Below are positions 1-7,196 of a stretch of 64,000 nt of DNA, in pieces. The stretch's first letter is position 1, and each line of letters opens with the position of its first letter. A model generated the notes under the pieces. That model saw nothing but the letters and a program-made list of their open reading frames with translations. It was not told the origin of the DNA and did not search any database. The position numbers and the translations under genes are program-made. Source of the stretch: a virus; the IMG/VR virus record IMGVR_UViG_3300043426_000266, positions 62,001 to 126,000 of that record; one strand, given 5' to 3'.

Positions 1-146
1 ACAGTTTTTGTATTATAAACATCATATTCCAACTCTTCAACCGAAATAACTTCAATTGCTTTAGCGGTTGGGGATAAGATATCTTTTAACCCCCGATTTT
101 TTACTGCGTCAGTTTTAATACTGTGTCGTAATTGCGGCATCAACAT
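1..146 (-). CDS. Partial virion-like protein, N-terminal part only (paralog of the 19755 gene)
   Basis: Open frame on the minus strand running off the left edge; only the first 48 or so residues are visible. They begin MLMPQLRHSIKTD and continue with LKDIL, EVISVEELEYDVYNTKT. This matches the start of the protein at 19755-21191 (MPSLRRSIKAD, LKDIL, EVLSVEELDYHTYNTKT) nearly residue for residue, so the two are paralogs. The start at 146 is chosen because AGGAG lies six bases upstream, overlapping the stop of the acetyltransferase gene before it. A second ATG at 140 is possible. A virion role is inferred from the paralog, which sits among structural genes. Confidence 0.75.
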   Translation of the reverse strand, partial: MLMPQLRHSIKTDAVKNRGLKDILSPTAKAIEVISVEELEYDVYNTKT

Positions 147-155
147 ATCGTACTC

Positions 156-677
156 CTAGTTTGAAAAAGCAACTACTGTAAAAGAGTAGTTACCATCTTG
201 GTCAAGAACGGGTCTTTTTACAGTCATTTTTAAATTACCCTTTTCGGCAACTCGAATAGATGAATAATTTTCTTCATCAGCCGTCCAAAGGATAAATTTA
301 AATTTATCCTTATACCACTCTAATGTCTGTAAAGCGATGCCTTGACCTCGAGCGTCTTCGCTCACGTAGATACCACTTAACCGATAATAATCGTTTAGCG
401 GAGATAGCATGTTAATATCATATTCTTCAGGTGTAACTTTTCTAGGAAAGCTTAGTGCAACTAATTTGTTGTCTTCATTATAAACTTTTAAGAATCCTAA
501 TAAATCAAAACCATTTTTATTTTTACTCTTGCTTGACTCATATAAACGATTACGAGTTTGCTCAATCGTATAAGATTTACCAATTGTTCTACCTTCATTA
601 GTAAACGTAGTAGATAACGAATCATGGTACATCTTTACTACGTCTTCATCATATTCAAAATCAATTTTAAATTCCAT
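156..677 (-). CDS. GNAT-family N-acetyltransferase
   Basis: A 173-residue protein with the acetyl-CoA binding motif A of GNAT enzymes: a beta strand LSGIYV, then SEDARGQGIA (the R/Q-x-x-G-x-A loop) and a helix, near residues 102-122. A conserved Asn-rich turn (ENYSSIRVAEK) follows, as in the family. The substrate cannot be read from sequence; in phages such enzymes may modify host proteins or toxins. GGAG lies eight bases before the ATG. It is the first gene of a minus-strand pair, followed nine bases later by the virion-like gene that leaves the window. It diverges from the gene at 780. Confidence 0.8.
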   Translation of the reverse strand: MEFKIDFEYDEDVVKMYHDSLSTTFTNEGRTIGKSYTIEQTRNRLYESSKSKNKNGFDLLGFLKVYNEDNKLVALSFPRKVTPEEYDINMLSPLNDYYRLSGIYVSEDARGQGIALQTLEWYKDKFKFILWTADEENYSSIRVAEKGNLKMTVKRPVLDQDGNYSFTVVAFSN

Positions 678-724
678 TCACGATGCTCCAGCGAGTTCAT
701 ATCTTAACGATTAATTTGTATTTA

Positions 725-750
725 ATTACAGATATATATTATTTAAATGA
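725..750 (+). promoter_or_regulatory. Early-type phage promoter P1
   Basis: ATTACAGATATATATT followed by ATTTAAATGA, a copy of the window-wide promoter motif. A short hairpin CCTT-ctatt-AAGG (758-770) follows in the leader. The ATG at 747 belongs to the promoter motif, not to the gene. Confidence 0.7.
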
Positions 751-779
751 GTACAACCCTTCTATTAAGGATTATCAGG

Positions 780-1391
780 ATGTCAACAAAACCGTCACTT
801 ATCAAATTACGTTCAATTGAAACATTATTGGATACTATTCTAAGCGGGAATATTTATAAACAAGCAGTTATCCCTCTGCTTTATGGTGAAGTAACTGGGG
901 TTAATGATTACACAATAACTGTTCAACATTTGAATAAAACATTTAAACTTCGTACTGATACTATTATTGGTACTGACATGGATAAATTCATTGAACTACT
1001 TCGGTCTCAAGTAGGTGCTTATGGCCGTGCCGGTGCAGATGTGTTTAAAGACCTAACCGACATCAATTCTTTAGAGCTTGCTTTGACGACTGAGAACACG
1101 TTTGCTCGTGGCGGCATTATCTGCACAAGTCGTAAGATTAGTAATGTAGGTGAAGACGGCACGCCAATGATCATGGAATACCGTTTAAATAGCAAGCTTG
1201 TTTTGGTGAATAAAGAAGTTGTGACGCGAGACCCTGACGAGATGTTTGTTTTCCTAGGTTCGTTAGCACGTCGATACTCAATCAACATGCAACGTCCAGA
1301 TGCAAACTGGCACAAAGATGAAGATGAACCAAAGAAAGAAGTTAAACTTAAATCAGGTAGTAACAGCACTCGCCTTACACTTTATGTGTGA
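780..1391 (+). CDS. Unknown protein under promoter P1
   Basis: A 203-residue protein that I do not recognise. I start it at ATG 780 (MSTKPSLIKLRS), because the earlier in-frame ATG at 747 lies inside the promoter motif and 780 is preceded by the usual leader with AAGGATTATCAGG. The middle is mixed alpha/beta (VTGVNDYTITVQHLNKTFKLRTD) and the C-terminus is lysine- and acid-rich (KDEDEPKKEVKLKSG). After the TGA an alanine-rich frame stays open to 1462 in the -1 frame (see findings). It is alone in its transcription unit and ends at the terminator at 1466-1487. Confidence 0.7.
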   Translation: MSTKPSLIKLRSIETLLDTILSGNIYKQAVIPLLYGEVTGVNDYTITVQHLNKTFKLRTDTIIGTDMDKFIELLRSQVGAYGRAGADVFKDLTDINSLELALTTENTFARGGIICTSRKISNVGEDGTPMIMEYRLNSKLVLVNKEVVTRDPDEMFVFLGSLARRYSINMQRPDANWHKDEDEPKKEVKLKSGSNSTRLTLYV

Positions 1392-1465
1392 ATACGGTCG
1401 CCGCCTTGGCAGCGGCAATGGTCGCAGGTTCGGCAACTGAGGCCGCTACAGCTAAAGAATAATCC

Positions 1466-1487
1466 AGAGGGGGCAATTGCCCCCTCT
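1466..1487 (+). terminator. Palindromic terminator
   Basis: Perfect 22-bp palindrome AGAGGGGGCAA/TTGCCCCCTCT followed by TTC. It ends the 780 gene. The symmetry would allow use from either strand, but no minus gene ends here. Confidence 0.7.
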
Positions 1488-1520
1488 TTCTCAACTTTAT
1501 ATTATCAAAAGGTATTCGTT

Positions 1521-1940
1521 ATGCAATTCGATAGAATAGTTATGTTCCCAAGTATTCCTAAGAAAAAGAAAGTTAACCTCGAAACAACACGTTTTAAACG
1601 GGAAAGCAAAACCAACTATGGTGACCGTCACCCAAAACAAATTGCTAATATACTTGCATCACGTTTACATGGTGATATCCTTAATCAGTTATATAAAGGC
1701 GAAGACCCCATTACATGTGAACCTGTTGTGCTTGGTGGCTGTATATCACGGGATGGGTTATTAAATTCTTTGCCAAAGGATAGTTATCAACGTAATGCAA
1801 TGTCAGGATGCTCTTTATCGAAAGATAAATGGTTTCATCACTACGCTGCATATATTGATTTACCTCAAACAATTCATCGACCAGAACCTTTAGTCAAATC
1901 TTGCGGTATCAAACCAGTTGAGTTTAAATATGACATCTAA
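1521..1940 (+). CDS. Unknown 139-residue protein
   Basis: First gene of a tightly packed operon leading into the RNA ligase gene. Basic N-terminus (PKKKKVN), then a mixed region with two cysteines (GGCISRDG, SGCSLSKDKW) and a final KSCGIKPVEF. I see no known domain. AAAAGG lies nine bases before the ATG. The last 11 bases overlap the start of the next gene, so translation is probably coupled. No early promoter motif precedes it; the upstream AACTTTATATTATCAAAAGG resembles the leaders of early genes but lacks the full promoter. Confidence 0.7.
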   Translation: MQFDRIVMFPSIPKKKKVNLETTRFKRESKTNYGDRHPKQIANILASRLHGDILNQLYKGEDPITCEPVVLGGCISRDGLLNSLPKDSYQRNAMSGCSLSKDKWFHHYAAYIDLPQTIHRPEPLVKSCGIKPVEFKYDI

Positions 1941-2760
1941 GACTTTAGAAAATCTAGCAGAACTAATCCCACCTATTTACGAGGTGGGGTTTAGTAGCTT
2001 TGGGTTAGATAAACTCTTTCCCAAAGCACTTATTCAAAATGGGTGGAAAAGAACTCCGTTAACGGAGTTCAATCCAATGCTGTTACCGGATGGTCGTTAT
2101 GTGTTTAACTCCAAAGATACTGGCGCTAAACATAATGGTGAAGATGACTTCGGTATCCTTCTTTATAAACTCAATGGTATCTTCTTGTTTAGTGTCATAG
2201 TTTTTGAAACACCACATCAATATTCACGATATCAATCGAACCATTGGGAATGGTATAGCAATAGTATTGATGAAGAACAAATTCGTAATATCATTGCACA
2301 TTACTCTAACACTCCGGCGATTGATGGGTACACCCATTACAAAGCGTTAAAAACAACTTTCAATTTCTGTGTTAGACTTGAAAATAAACGTCGTTTTATT
2401 TACATGTTAGCTTGTAATGTTGATAGTGAAATTCGTAACAAACTACTAGAAGGTATCAAAACATTAGATGTTGTGACGATTAATGCGCGTGAAGATTATA
2501 CCCCAGGTATTTATAAACTAGAAACTGCTGAACAAGCATCAATCTGGTTTGTGGATAAGAATGATAAAGGGTTCGCTCTTGTTGTTCACCACGATAAACT
2601 TTATGATCAGCTTATTGCCGTCACAGGGGACTGTGACCATAAAGAACATTTTAAACAAACTATTGAGACGATAATCGAACGTCCTTTGACAGTTAATGAA
2701 AATGATATCATTAACTTGTTTAAACATATCAACCGTTTTCAACACATCACAAAGTTCTAA
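1930..2760 (+). CDS. Unknown protein upstream of RNA ligase
   Basis: A 276-residue protein, not recognised. I start it at ATG 1930, inside the end of the upstream gene (ATGACATCTAA overlap), rather than at the TTG 12 bases earlier. It has an acidic, aromatic-rich middle (HWEWYSNSIDEEQIRNII) and no membrane segment. Eight bases separate it from the RNA ligase gene, so the two are co-expressed. A role in RNA repair is only suggested by position. Confidence 0.7.
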   Translation: MTSKTLENLAELIPPIYEVGFSSFGLDKLFPKALIQNGWKRTPLTEFNPMLLPDGRYVFNSKDTGAKHNGEDDFGILLYKLNGIFLFSVIVFETPHQYSRYQSNHWEWYSNSIDEEQIRNIIAHYSNTPAIDGYTHYKALKTTFNFCVRLENKRRFIYMLACNVDSEIRNKLLEGIKTLDVVTINAREDYTPGIYKLETAEQASIWFVDKNDKGFALVVHHDKLYDQLIAVTGDCDHKEHFKQTIETIIERPLTVNENDIINLFKHINRFQHITKF

Positions 2761-2768
2761 GGAATGAC

Positions 2769-3806
2769 ATGAAACATTATTCATATCCATCCATACCTCA
2801 ACTAAATATTTTGTTGAGTGATATACGTCATCATACTCGCTATGTAGGTCAGAACCCTGATACAGGTAAAGCGATGTACGATAACAACAAACCTTTACCA
2901 AAGGTAATGTTAGAAGGTACAGTTAAGATCAACGGAGCGAACTGTTCTGTGGTCCTTGATAAAGAAGGTAACTGTTATCCACAATCTCGTGAGATAGTTC
3001 TCACAGAGGAAGATACCTGTTACGGTTTCTATCATTGGTTCCAAGAACATAAAGAAGTTCTTCGGGAACGTTTGGATAAATACCTGCGCGGTACTCGTGA
3101 TGGAGTCAAAGCCGTTGTAGTTTATGGTGAATGGTGTGGTGAAGAAATTGCGGGGAAGGTTGCGGTTCGACAATTGAGCAAACGTTGGGTTGTGTTTGAC
3201 GTTCGCCACATTGATGAAACCTATGAGAATGGTGGCACTGGATTCTTAGACTGTGATCTCAGTGAATTACTCCATCTTCCTGAAATTGACATGTACGACA
3301 TCAAAACCTTTGGTACTTACCATATTGAAGTTGATGTAGGTAATGCAGTCATGATTCAAAACCAACTGGTAGAATACACTCAGAAGGTTGAAGAAGAATG
3401 TCCTGTAGGTAAATACTTTGGGGTGAACGGGACAGGTGAAGGACTTGTCTGGTCAATCATGTATGGTGGTAAGAAGTTGCGTATGAAAGTTAAAGGTGCG
3501 AAACATTCTTCTACTAAAGTGAAAGTTCTAGCACCTGTCGATATGCAGAAAGTAAATTCGGTGAATGAGTTTATCGAATATGCATTTACTGACAACCGTA
3601 TGGAACAAGGTATCAATTGGATGCGTCAACACAACATTTCAATTAGTGTTGAAAACACTGGTAAATTTCTCGCCTGGGTCTTTAAGGATGTGCTTAAAGA
3701 AGAAACAGCAACAATGGAAAAGAACGGTCTTACTACCAAAGATATTCAATATCGTGGTAACTTGGTCGTTCGTGAATATTACATGAAACAAATTGGGGAA
3801 TACTAA
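2769..3806 (+). CDS. RNA ligase (Rnl2-like nucleotidyltransferase)
   Basis: ATP-dependent RNA ligase of 345 residues. Motif I is KINGAN at residues 53-58, with K53 the expected AMP-accepting lysine. Motif III is VVYGEWCG around 117-124, motif IV is EGLVW around 224-228, and motif V is MKVKGAKHS around 239-247. These match the order of the T4 Rnl2 group (motif I KxxGxN). Such enzymes reseal nicked RNA, in phages often tRNAs cut by host defences. The C-terminal hundred residues are less conserved. It lies in an operon with two unknown genes before it and two after it (TAATG overlap with the next). Confidence 0.85.
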   Translation: MKHYSYPSIPQLNILLSDIRHHTRYVGQNPDTGKAMYDNNKPLPKVMLEGTVKINGANCSVVLDKEGNCYPQSREIVLTEEDTCYGFYHWFQEHKEVLRERLDKYLRGTRDGVKAVVVYGEWCGEEIAGKVAVRQLSKRWVVFDVRHIDETYENGGTGFLDCDLSELLHLPEIDMYDIKTFGTYHIEVDVGNAVMIQNQLVEYTQKVEEECPVGKYFGVNGTGEGLVWSIMYGGKKLRMKVKGAKHSSTKVKVLAPVDMQKVNSVNEFIEYAFTDNRMEQGINWMRQHNISISVENTGKFLAWVFKDVLKEETATMEKNGLTTKDIQYRGNLVVREYYMKQIGEY

Positions 3807-4315
3807 TGGAAGGTTTTATTCTAGTACAATTACACGAAACTGTTGTAGATAAATGTACCAATGTTGACGGTATGTATCTTGCCTATCCAGATGTCGAACT
3901 TGCCAACTTCTATGTTAATGCAGATGGAGAAGGTTATTGGGTAACACCTAAAGTATTAACTGCTCTCATTGGTCGTCGTATTAATGGTATTTCGATTGAT
4001 AATAAGTTGATTGTGCCGTGGTTACCTGAATATTTATTTAGTGTGCGACTAGAATCACTTATTCATGTTTTAGAAAGTGTACCTGGTTTCCTAGATTATA
4101 AAAAAGAATCCCATCAATTAAAATTGGATGTCGGACGAGGTTTGATTACACTCGGTAATTACGGAGTTTTGAAAACCACAACTGATACTGATCTAACTTG
4201 GCACAATGTTCCAACCCTCGCAGATACACAGTTTGCTATTGCTGGTAACACCAGTCAACTTCAGTATTCGTTAATTCGTCACGGTGATCGAATCTGGGAG
4301 TTAAAAGTTGTATAG
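3806..4315 (+). CDS. Unknown 169-residue protein
   Basis: Unrecognised protein whose ATG overlaps the RNA ligase stop (TAATG), so translation is coupled to the ligase. The sequence is beta-rich with many short hydrophobic strands (MEGFILVQLHETVVDK, GLITLGNYGVLKTTTD) and has no membrane segment or known motif. Its last eight bases overlap the next small gene. Confidence 0.7.
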   Translation: MEGFILVQLHETVVDKCTNVDGMYLAYPDVELANFYVNADGEGYWVTPKVLTALIGRRINGISIDNKLIVPWLPEYLFSVRLESLIHVLESVPGFLDYKKESHQLKLDVGRGLITLGNYGVLKTTTDTDLTWHNVPTLADTQFAIAGNTSQLQYSLIRHGDRIWELKVV

Positions 4316-4502
4316 TGTTGAGAAAGAGAAAGAAATTAAATCCCTGTCTGTAAAGGATGCAGTGGAATATTTCGTTGGTCGAGACCTGCGTTTACACATG
4401 CTTAAACCTGAGGAACTTAATGCGCTGACTTATTGGAAAGCAAGACATTATGGTTTCTTAGAGATTGTGTTGCATCATAAGTCTCAGCAACACGAGCGTT
4501 AA
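4308..4502 (+). CDS. Small unknown protein, TTG start
   Basis: A 64-residue protein, mostly charged helices (VEKEKEIKSLSVKDAVEYF). No ATG is available near the start. TTG 4308 is preceded by GGGAG at a fitting distance and overlaps the previous stop, typical of coupled translation. It is the last gene of the operon; no clear terminator follows before promoter P2. No function is evident. Confidence 0.55.
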   Translation: MYSVEKEKEIKSLSVKDAVEYFVGRDLRLHMLKPEELNALTYWKARHYGFLEIVLHHKSQQHER

Positions 4503-4513
4503 TTCCAAATCCT

Positions 4514-4537
4514 TTCAAACATATATTATCAACATGT
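4514..4537 (+). promoter_or_regulatory. Early-type phage promoter P2 with leader hairpin
   Basis: TTCAAACATATATTATC followed by AACATGT. The leader then forms AGAGAGTGAT (4538-4547) paired with ATTACTCTCT (4554-4563), ten pairs with one G-T, the longest of the 5-prime hairpins seen in this window. Confidence 0.65.
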
Positions 4538-4599
4538 AGAGAGTGATAACTATATTACTCTCTCTATTAACTTTTATTTATCAAAATAGGATATACCTC

Positions 4600-5106
4600 A
4601 TGATCGCTTCTAACGCAAAATCAGATTTAACAATTAAGAACATAAACGAAAGCATCTTAACGAATGTTGATAAGCTATCATGTGCTGACATTCAAAATGC
4701 ACAACGTGTTTTGAGCCGCACACTACATCGCATTGAGCGTGTGGCTACATGGCAAACGGATGTTGCTAAATTAGTCAAAAGTTTTAAAAGCAGCAATGCA
4801 CGATCTCAGGCACAACAGCTAATCATTGAATTGGATATGGTGCTCACTGATAGTGGTCATCGTGATCTTCTATTTAAAGAAGGTATCGTTGAACGTTACA
4901 AAAATCTTGTCTCAGATATCTGTAAAGATGGTGATGCAGGGTTTAGTAAAGAAGCTGTACAAACTGCATTGGATGAAGTTGGTCTTCTACTCAAAGTAGA
5001 ATTACCACCTGAGCCAAATGCTTGGCAAATAACTAAAGCATGGTTCTCTAACCTATGGGCAAATGCTGCCGCAACAGGTGGCACAGACGGTTTAACATCA
5101 AAGTAA
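4600..5106 (+). CDS. Unknown helical protein under promoter P2
   Basis: A 168-residue, mostly helical protein (LSCADIQNAQRVLSRTLHRIERV; KLVKSFKSSNARSQAQQLI) with no recognised domain. An upstream ATG at 4543 would add 19 residues but lies in the leader hairpin. The start at 4600 (MIASNAKSD) follows AATAGGATATACCTC, a better ribosome site. It ends at a strong terminator with an 11-T tract, so it is a monocistronic early or middle gene. Confidence 0.7.
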   Translation: MIASNAKSDLTIKNINESILTNVDKLSCADIQNAQRVLSRTLHRIERVATWQTDVAKLVKSFKSSNARSQAQQLIIELDMVLTDSGHRDLLFKEGIVERYKNLVSDICKDGDAGFSKEAVQTALDEVGLLLKVELPPEPNAWQITKAWFSNLWANAAATGGTDGLTSK

Positions 5107-5107
5107 A

Positions 5108-5140
5108 TAAGAGGGGCTTAGCCCCTCTTATTTTTTTTTT
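5108..5140 (+). terminator. Rho-independent terminator
   Basis: Stem TAAGAGGGGC / GCCCCTCTTA with a three-base loop TTA, followed by an unbroken run of T. The most classical terminator in the window. Confidence 0.85.
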
Positions 5141-5177
5141 TAGTTTTCTTATGAATAATTAATCCTGGTAGTATATA

Positions 5178-5756
5178 ATGAAATCAGCTTTTCAAATAGC
5201 GATGGAAGGTGCCTCACCCGATGGCGTTAAACACATCGAACGCGAAATAACACTGTATGTTCTGCTTCATGATATACAGGATATTAAAACCATTGCGGAG
5301 TCTCAAGAAACTCACGAACAATGGAACGTAAAAACCGATGACGACAACATTAGAATGAGAATTCGATTGACCGATGAAGTCGAGTACTCAGCAACCACAA
5401 AAGAAAAAACAAAGGATCAGTTTGCAGTAATTGAAACAGAACAACTGGTTAGTCGAGACTTCTTTGAAGCATTGAAAAAGATGTCTAAAGGGGGATACAA
5501 GAAAACTCGTTACAACATCCCAATTGAGGGTACTGATAATAAATTTGAAGTGGATGTTTTTAAAACATCGTCTGGTGAGAATAGTTTATGGGTCAAAGTT
5601 GATTATGAGTTTGATCGTAGTCAATCCAAGCTACCGGAGTTACCATTTGAATATAAGGAGATGATTGTTCCGGATTTACAAGATGGGTACAAAGAAGAAA
5701 TTGATCGCCTTTGGAATAAAGAATGGATGAAACTCGATGGCTATGAAGAAACCTAA
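5178..5756 (+). CDS. CYTH-domain (triphosphate tunnel) protein
   Basis: A 192-residue protein with the layout of the CYTH fold: an N-terminal acidic strand HIEREITLYVLL, arginine pairs in IRMRIRL, a lysine strand ATTKEKT, then KKTRY, FEVDVF and WVKVDYEF in the spacing of CYTH enzymes. CYTH proteins bind triphosphates with metal (thiamine triphosphatase, adenylate cyclase CyaB, RNA triphosphatases). The substrate here is unknown. The first ten residues end in IAME followed by GA, which resembles a prohead-protease site, so a virion location cannot be excluded. It overlaps the next gene by 20 bases. Confidence 0.6.
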   Translation: MKSAFQIAMEGASPDGVKHIEREITLYVLLHDIQDIKTIAESQETHEQWNVKTDDDNIRMRIRLTDEVEYSATTKEKTKDQFAVIETEQLVSRDFFEALKKMSKGGYKKTRYNIPIEGTDNKFEVDVFKTSSGENSLWVKVDYEFDRSQSKLPELPFEYKEMIVPDLQDGYKEEIDRLWNKEWMKLDGYEET

Positions 5757-6165
5757 TGAGCTATACGCGATTACCGAACTTACCTATCGTGATAATGTTC
5801 ATCGGCCTAAACCTCGACCTGTGTTAGGTAGTTCGGAATTATTTAGTCGAATCACGTTTGCTGAAGATGCTCAAACCGCTTTGATGCTCACACTACCCAA
5901 CCTAAGGTTTCTTGAGTTTAAGAAGTTGAGGTTTCAAGTATGGAAACTTCAACTAGGTTTAAATTCCAAGGTACTAACACCAATGCAAGTTAGTCGGCGT
6001 TACAGTTTACCTCATGCGTTTAAGTATGGCGAGTGGGTTTCTTTTCGTAATCAGCGATTGGAGAAAGATGAGGTCATTACAATCACTCAATCAACTCCAT
6101 TCGAAGATATTGTTGAAACAGCTAATGGCGTTGAGAAGATCATTTCTAGAAAATACCTGTTTTAA
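5737..6165 (+). CDS. Unknown 142-residue protein
   Basis: Unrecognised basic protein coupled to the CYTH gene by a 20-base overlap. ATG 5737 and ATG 5743 are both possible starts. It contains a proline- and arginine-rich stretch (HRPKPRPV) and a basic middle (LEFKKLRFQVWKLQLG). It ends at the bidirectional terminator at 6164-6191, facing the minus-strand gene that follows. Confidence 0.65.
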   Translation: MAMKKPNELYAITELTYRDNVHRPKPRPVLGSSELFSRITFAEDAQTALMLTLPNLRFLEFKKLRFQVWKLQLGLNSKVLTPMQVSRRYSLPHAFKYGEWVSFRNQRLEKDEVITITQSTPFEDIVETANGVEKIISRKYLF

Positions 6166-6191
6166 AAAGGAGGGGCTAACCCCTCCTTTTT
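6164..6191. terminator. Bidirectional terminator between convergent genes
   Basis: AAAAAGGAGGGG-ctaa-CCCCTCCTTTTT. A-tract and T-tract flank the stem, so it works on both strands; it separates the 5737 gene (+) from the 6193 gene (-). Confidence 0.8.
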
Positions 6192-6192
6192 C

Positions 6193-6819
6193 TTACGGCA
6201 ATAAACCATGGACTTCTAATTTACTTACTAGTGCCTGAATCGTTTCTCTTTGTTTTAGATTTGCTGCTTTTAGTTTAGAGATTTCTTCGTTATTACTAAT
6301 TACATCGGGTCGAGATAGATGACGTGTGTTGATGTAGGTTTGATGGTCTGCTGCGGTTGGTTGCATTAACAATGGCGTGGTGTATGGTTTACCAATAGCC
6401 GACATTCCTGTTCTAGATTGTGCCAAGTCTGCTAGATCATCTGCCAAACTATCAAAGGTTTCGGTTTCTGGAAATTGCCCTATACTAACTGCAATAAACA
6501 CCCGATGGTATTTTACTGGAGATAAATCCGGATAACGTTCAATATAGGTATCAGGAACAATTAAACGATTCCCTTGAGTTCCGAGTAACGTTATGAAGAA
6601 GGGGTCTTGTTTCGATTCGATATCCCAATCGAAGCCATTGGTTCCATGGATTAAACCAACTTTAGCATAAATAGCCGTCTTTGCGTCAACCCCGGTTTTA
6701 GCAAGGTCTTGTAACGTTCTAATTGCGGTAACTTCATATTGCTCACCTTGTTCAGTAATCCAAGGGGTCTTTAAAACAAAAATACCTTTCGTTCCAATAG
6801 TTGGGGTTATTTTGGACAT
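6193..6819 (-). CDS. Unknown protein, possibly virion-associated
   Basis: A 208-residue protein starting at ATG 6819 (MSKITPTIG), nine bases after TAGGAG. An upstream TTG at 6828 is unlikely, since it touches that ribosome site. The N-terminal two thirds are beta-rich (GIFVLKTPWITEQGEQYEVTAIRTL). The C-terminus is a coiled coil (EEISKLKAANLKQRETIQALVSKLE). It is a lone minus-strand gene between plus-strand genes, a placement shared with other possible virion genes here (9204, 16061), which is the only hint of a structural role. Confidence 0.65.
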   Translation of the reverse strand: MSKITPTIGTKGIFVLKTPWITEQGEQYEVTAIRTLQDLAKTGVDAKTAIYAKVGLIHGTNGFDWDIESKQDPFFITLLGTQGNRLIVPDTYIERYPDLSPVKYHRVFIAVSIGQFPETETFDSLADDLADLAQSRTGMSAIGKPYTTPLLMQPTAADHQTYINTRHLSRPDVISNNEEISKLKAANLKQRETIQALVSKLEVHGLLP

Positions 6820-6866
6820 TATTTTCAACTCCTATAATTCATAGGAATAGTTTTAAGGAGAAGCAT

Positions 6867-7148
6867 GTGAATCCAAAGTTCTTAAAATGGGTTTTTCCTA
6901 TTATATTAGAGTTTTTCAAATCAGAAAATAGATTTAAGATTTATCTGAAACGTAACCTTACAATTGCAATTTTGTTTATCTCAATGATTTTAAGTTTATG
7001 TTTTAATTTTTATCTATTCGAACAAGCAACTGTTTACGGAGCAGCAGTAAAGGAAAGAGACATTAAACTTGTTGAGTTAAAAGAGAAAATGTCATCTTGT
7101 TCCAAAGACAGAGAAAAGAATGCAGCATTAGCAGCAACTTGCGGCTAA
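6867..7148 (+). CDS. Small inner-membrane protein with short coiled tail
   Basis: A 93-residue protein with a GTG start at 6867 after AAGGAG. It has a basic N-terminus (KFLKWVFP ... KIYLKRN), one strong membrane helix around residues 31-51 (LTIAILFISMILSLCFNFYLF), then a charged, probably helical tail with two cysteines (SSCSKDREKNAALAATCG). This N-in topology with a periplasmic helical tail resembles inner-membrane spanins, but no outer-membrane partner is visible next to it. Function not established. Confidence 0.6.
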   Translation: MNPKFLKWVFPIILEFFKSENRFKIYLKRNLTIAILFISMILSLCFNFYLFEQATVYGAAVKERDIKLVELKEKMSSCSKDREKNAALAATCG

Positions 7149-7196
7149 ATAAAACGATCATGCTTCTTATTATAGAAGAGAAACCTGGAGTACAAA

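Noticed and set aside
747-779. ATG at 747 as the start of the first plus-strand gene
   Set aside because: This ATG is the end of the promoter motif (as in all other copies, where it is not used), and a ribosome site stands before ATG 780.
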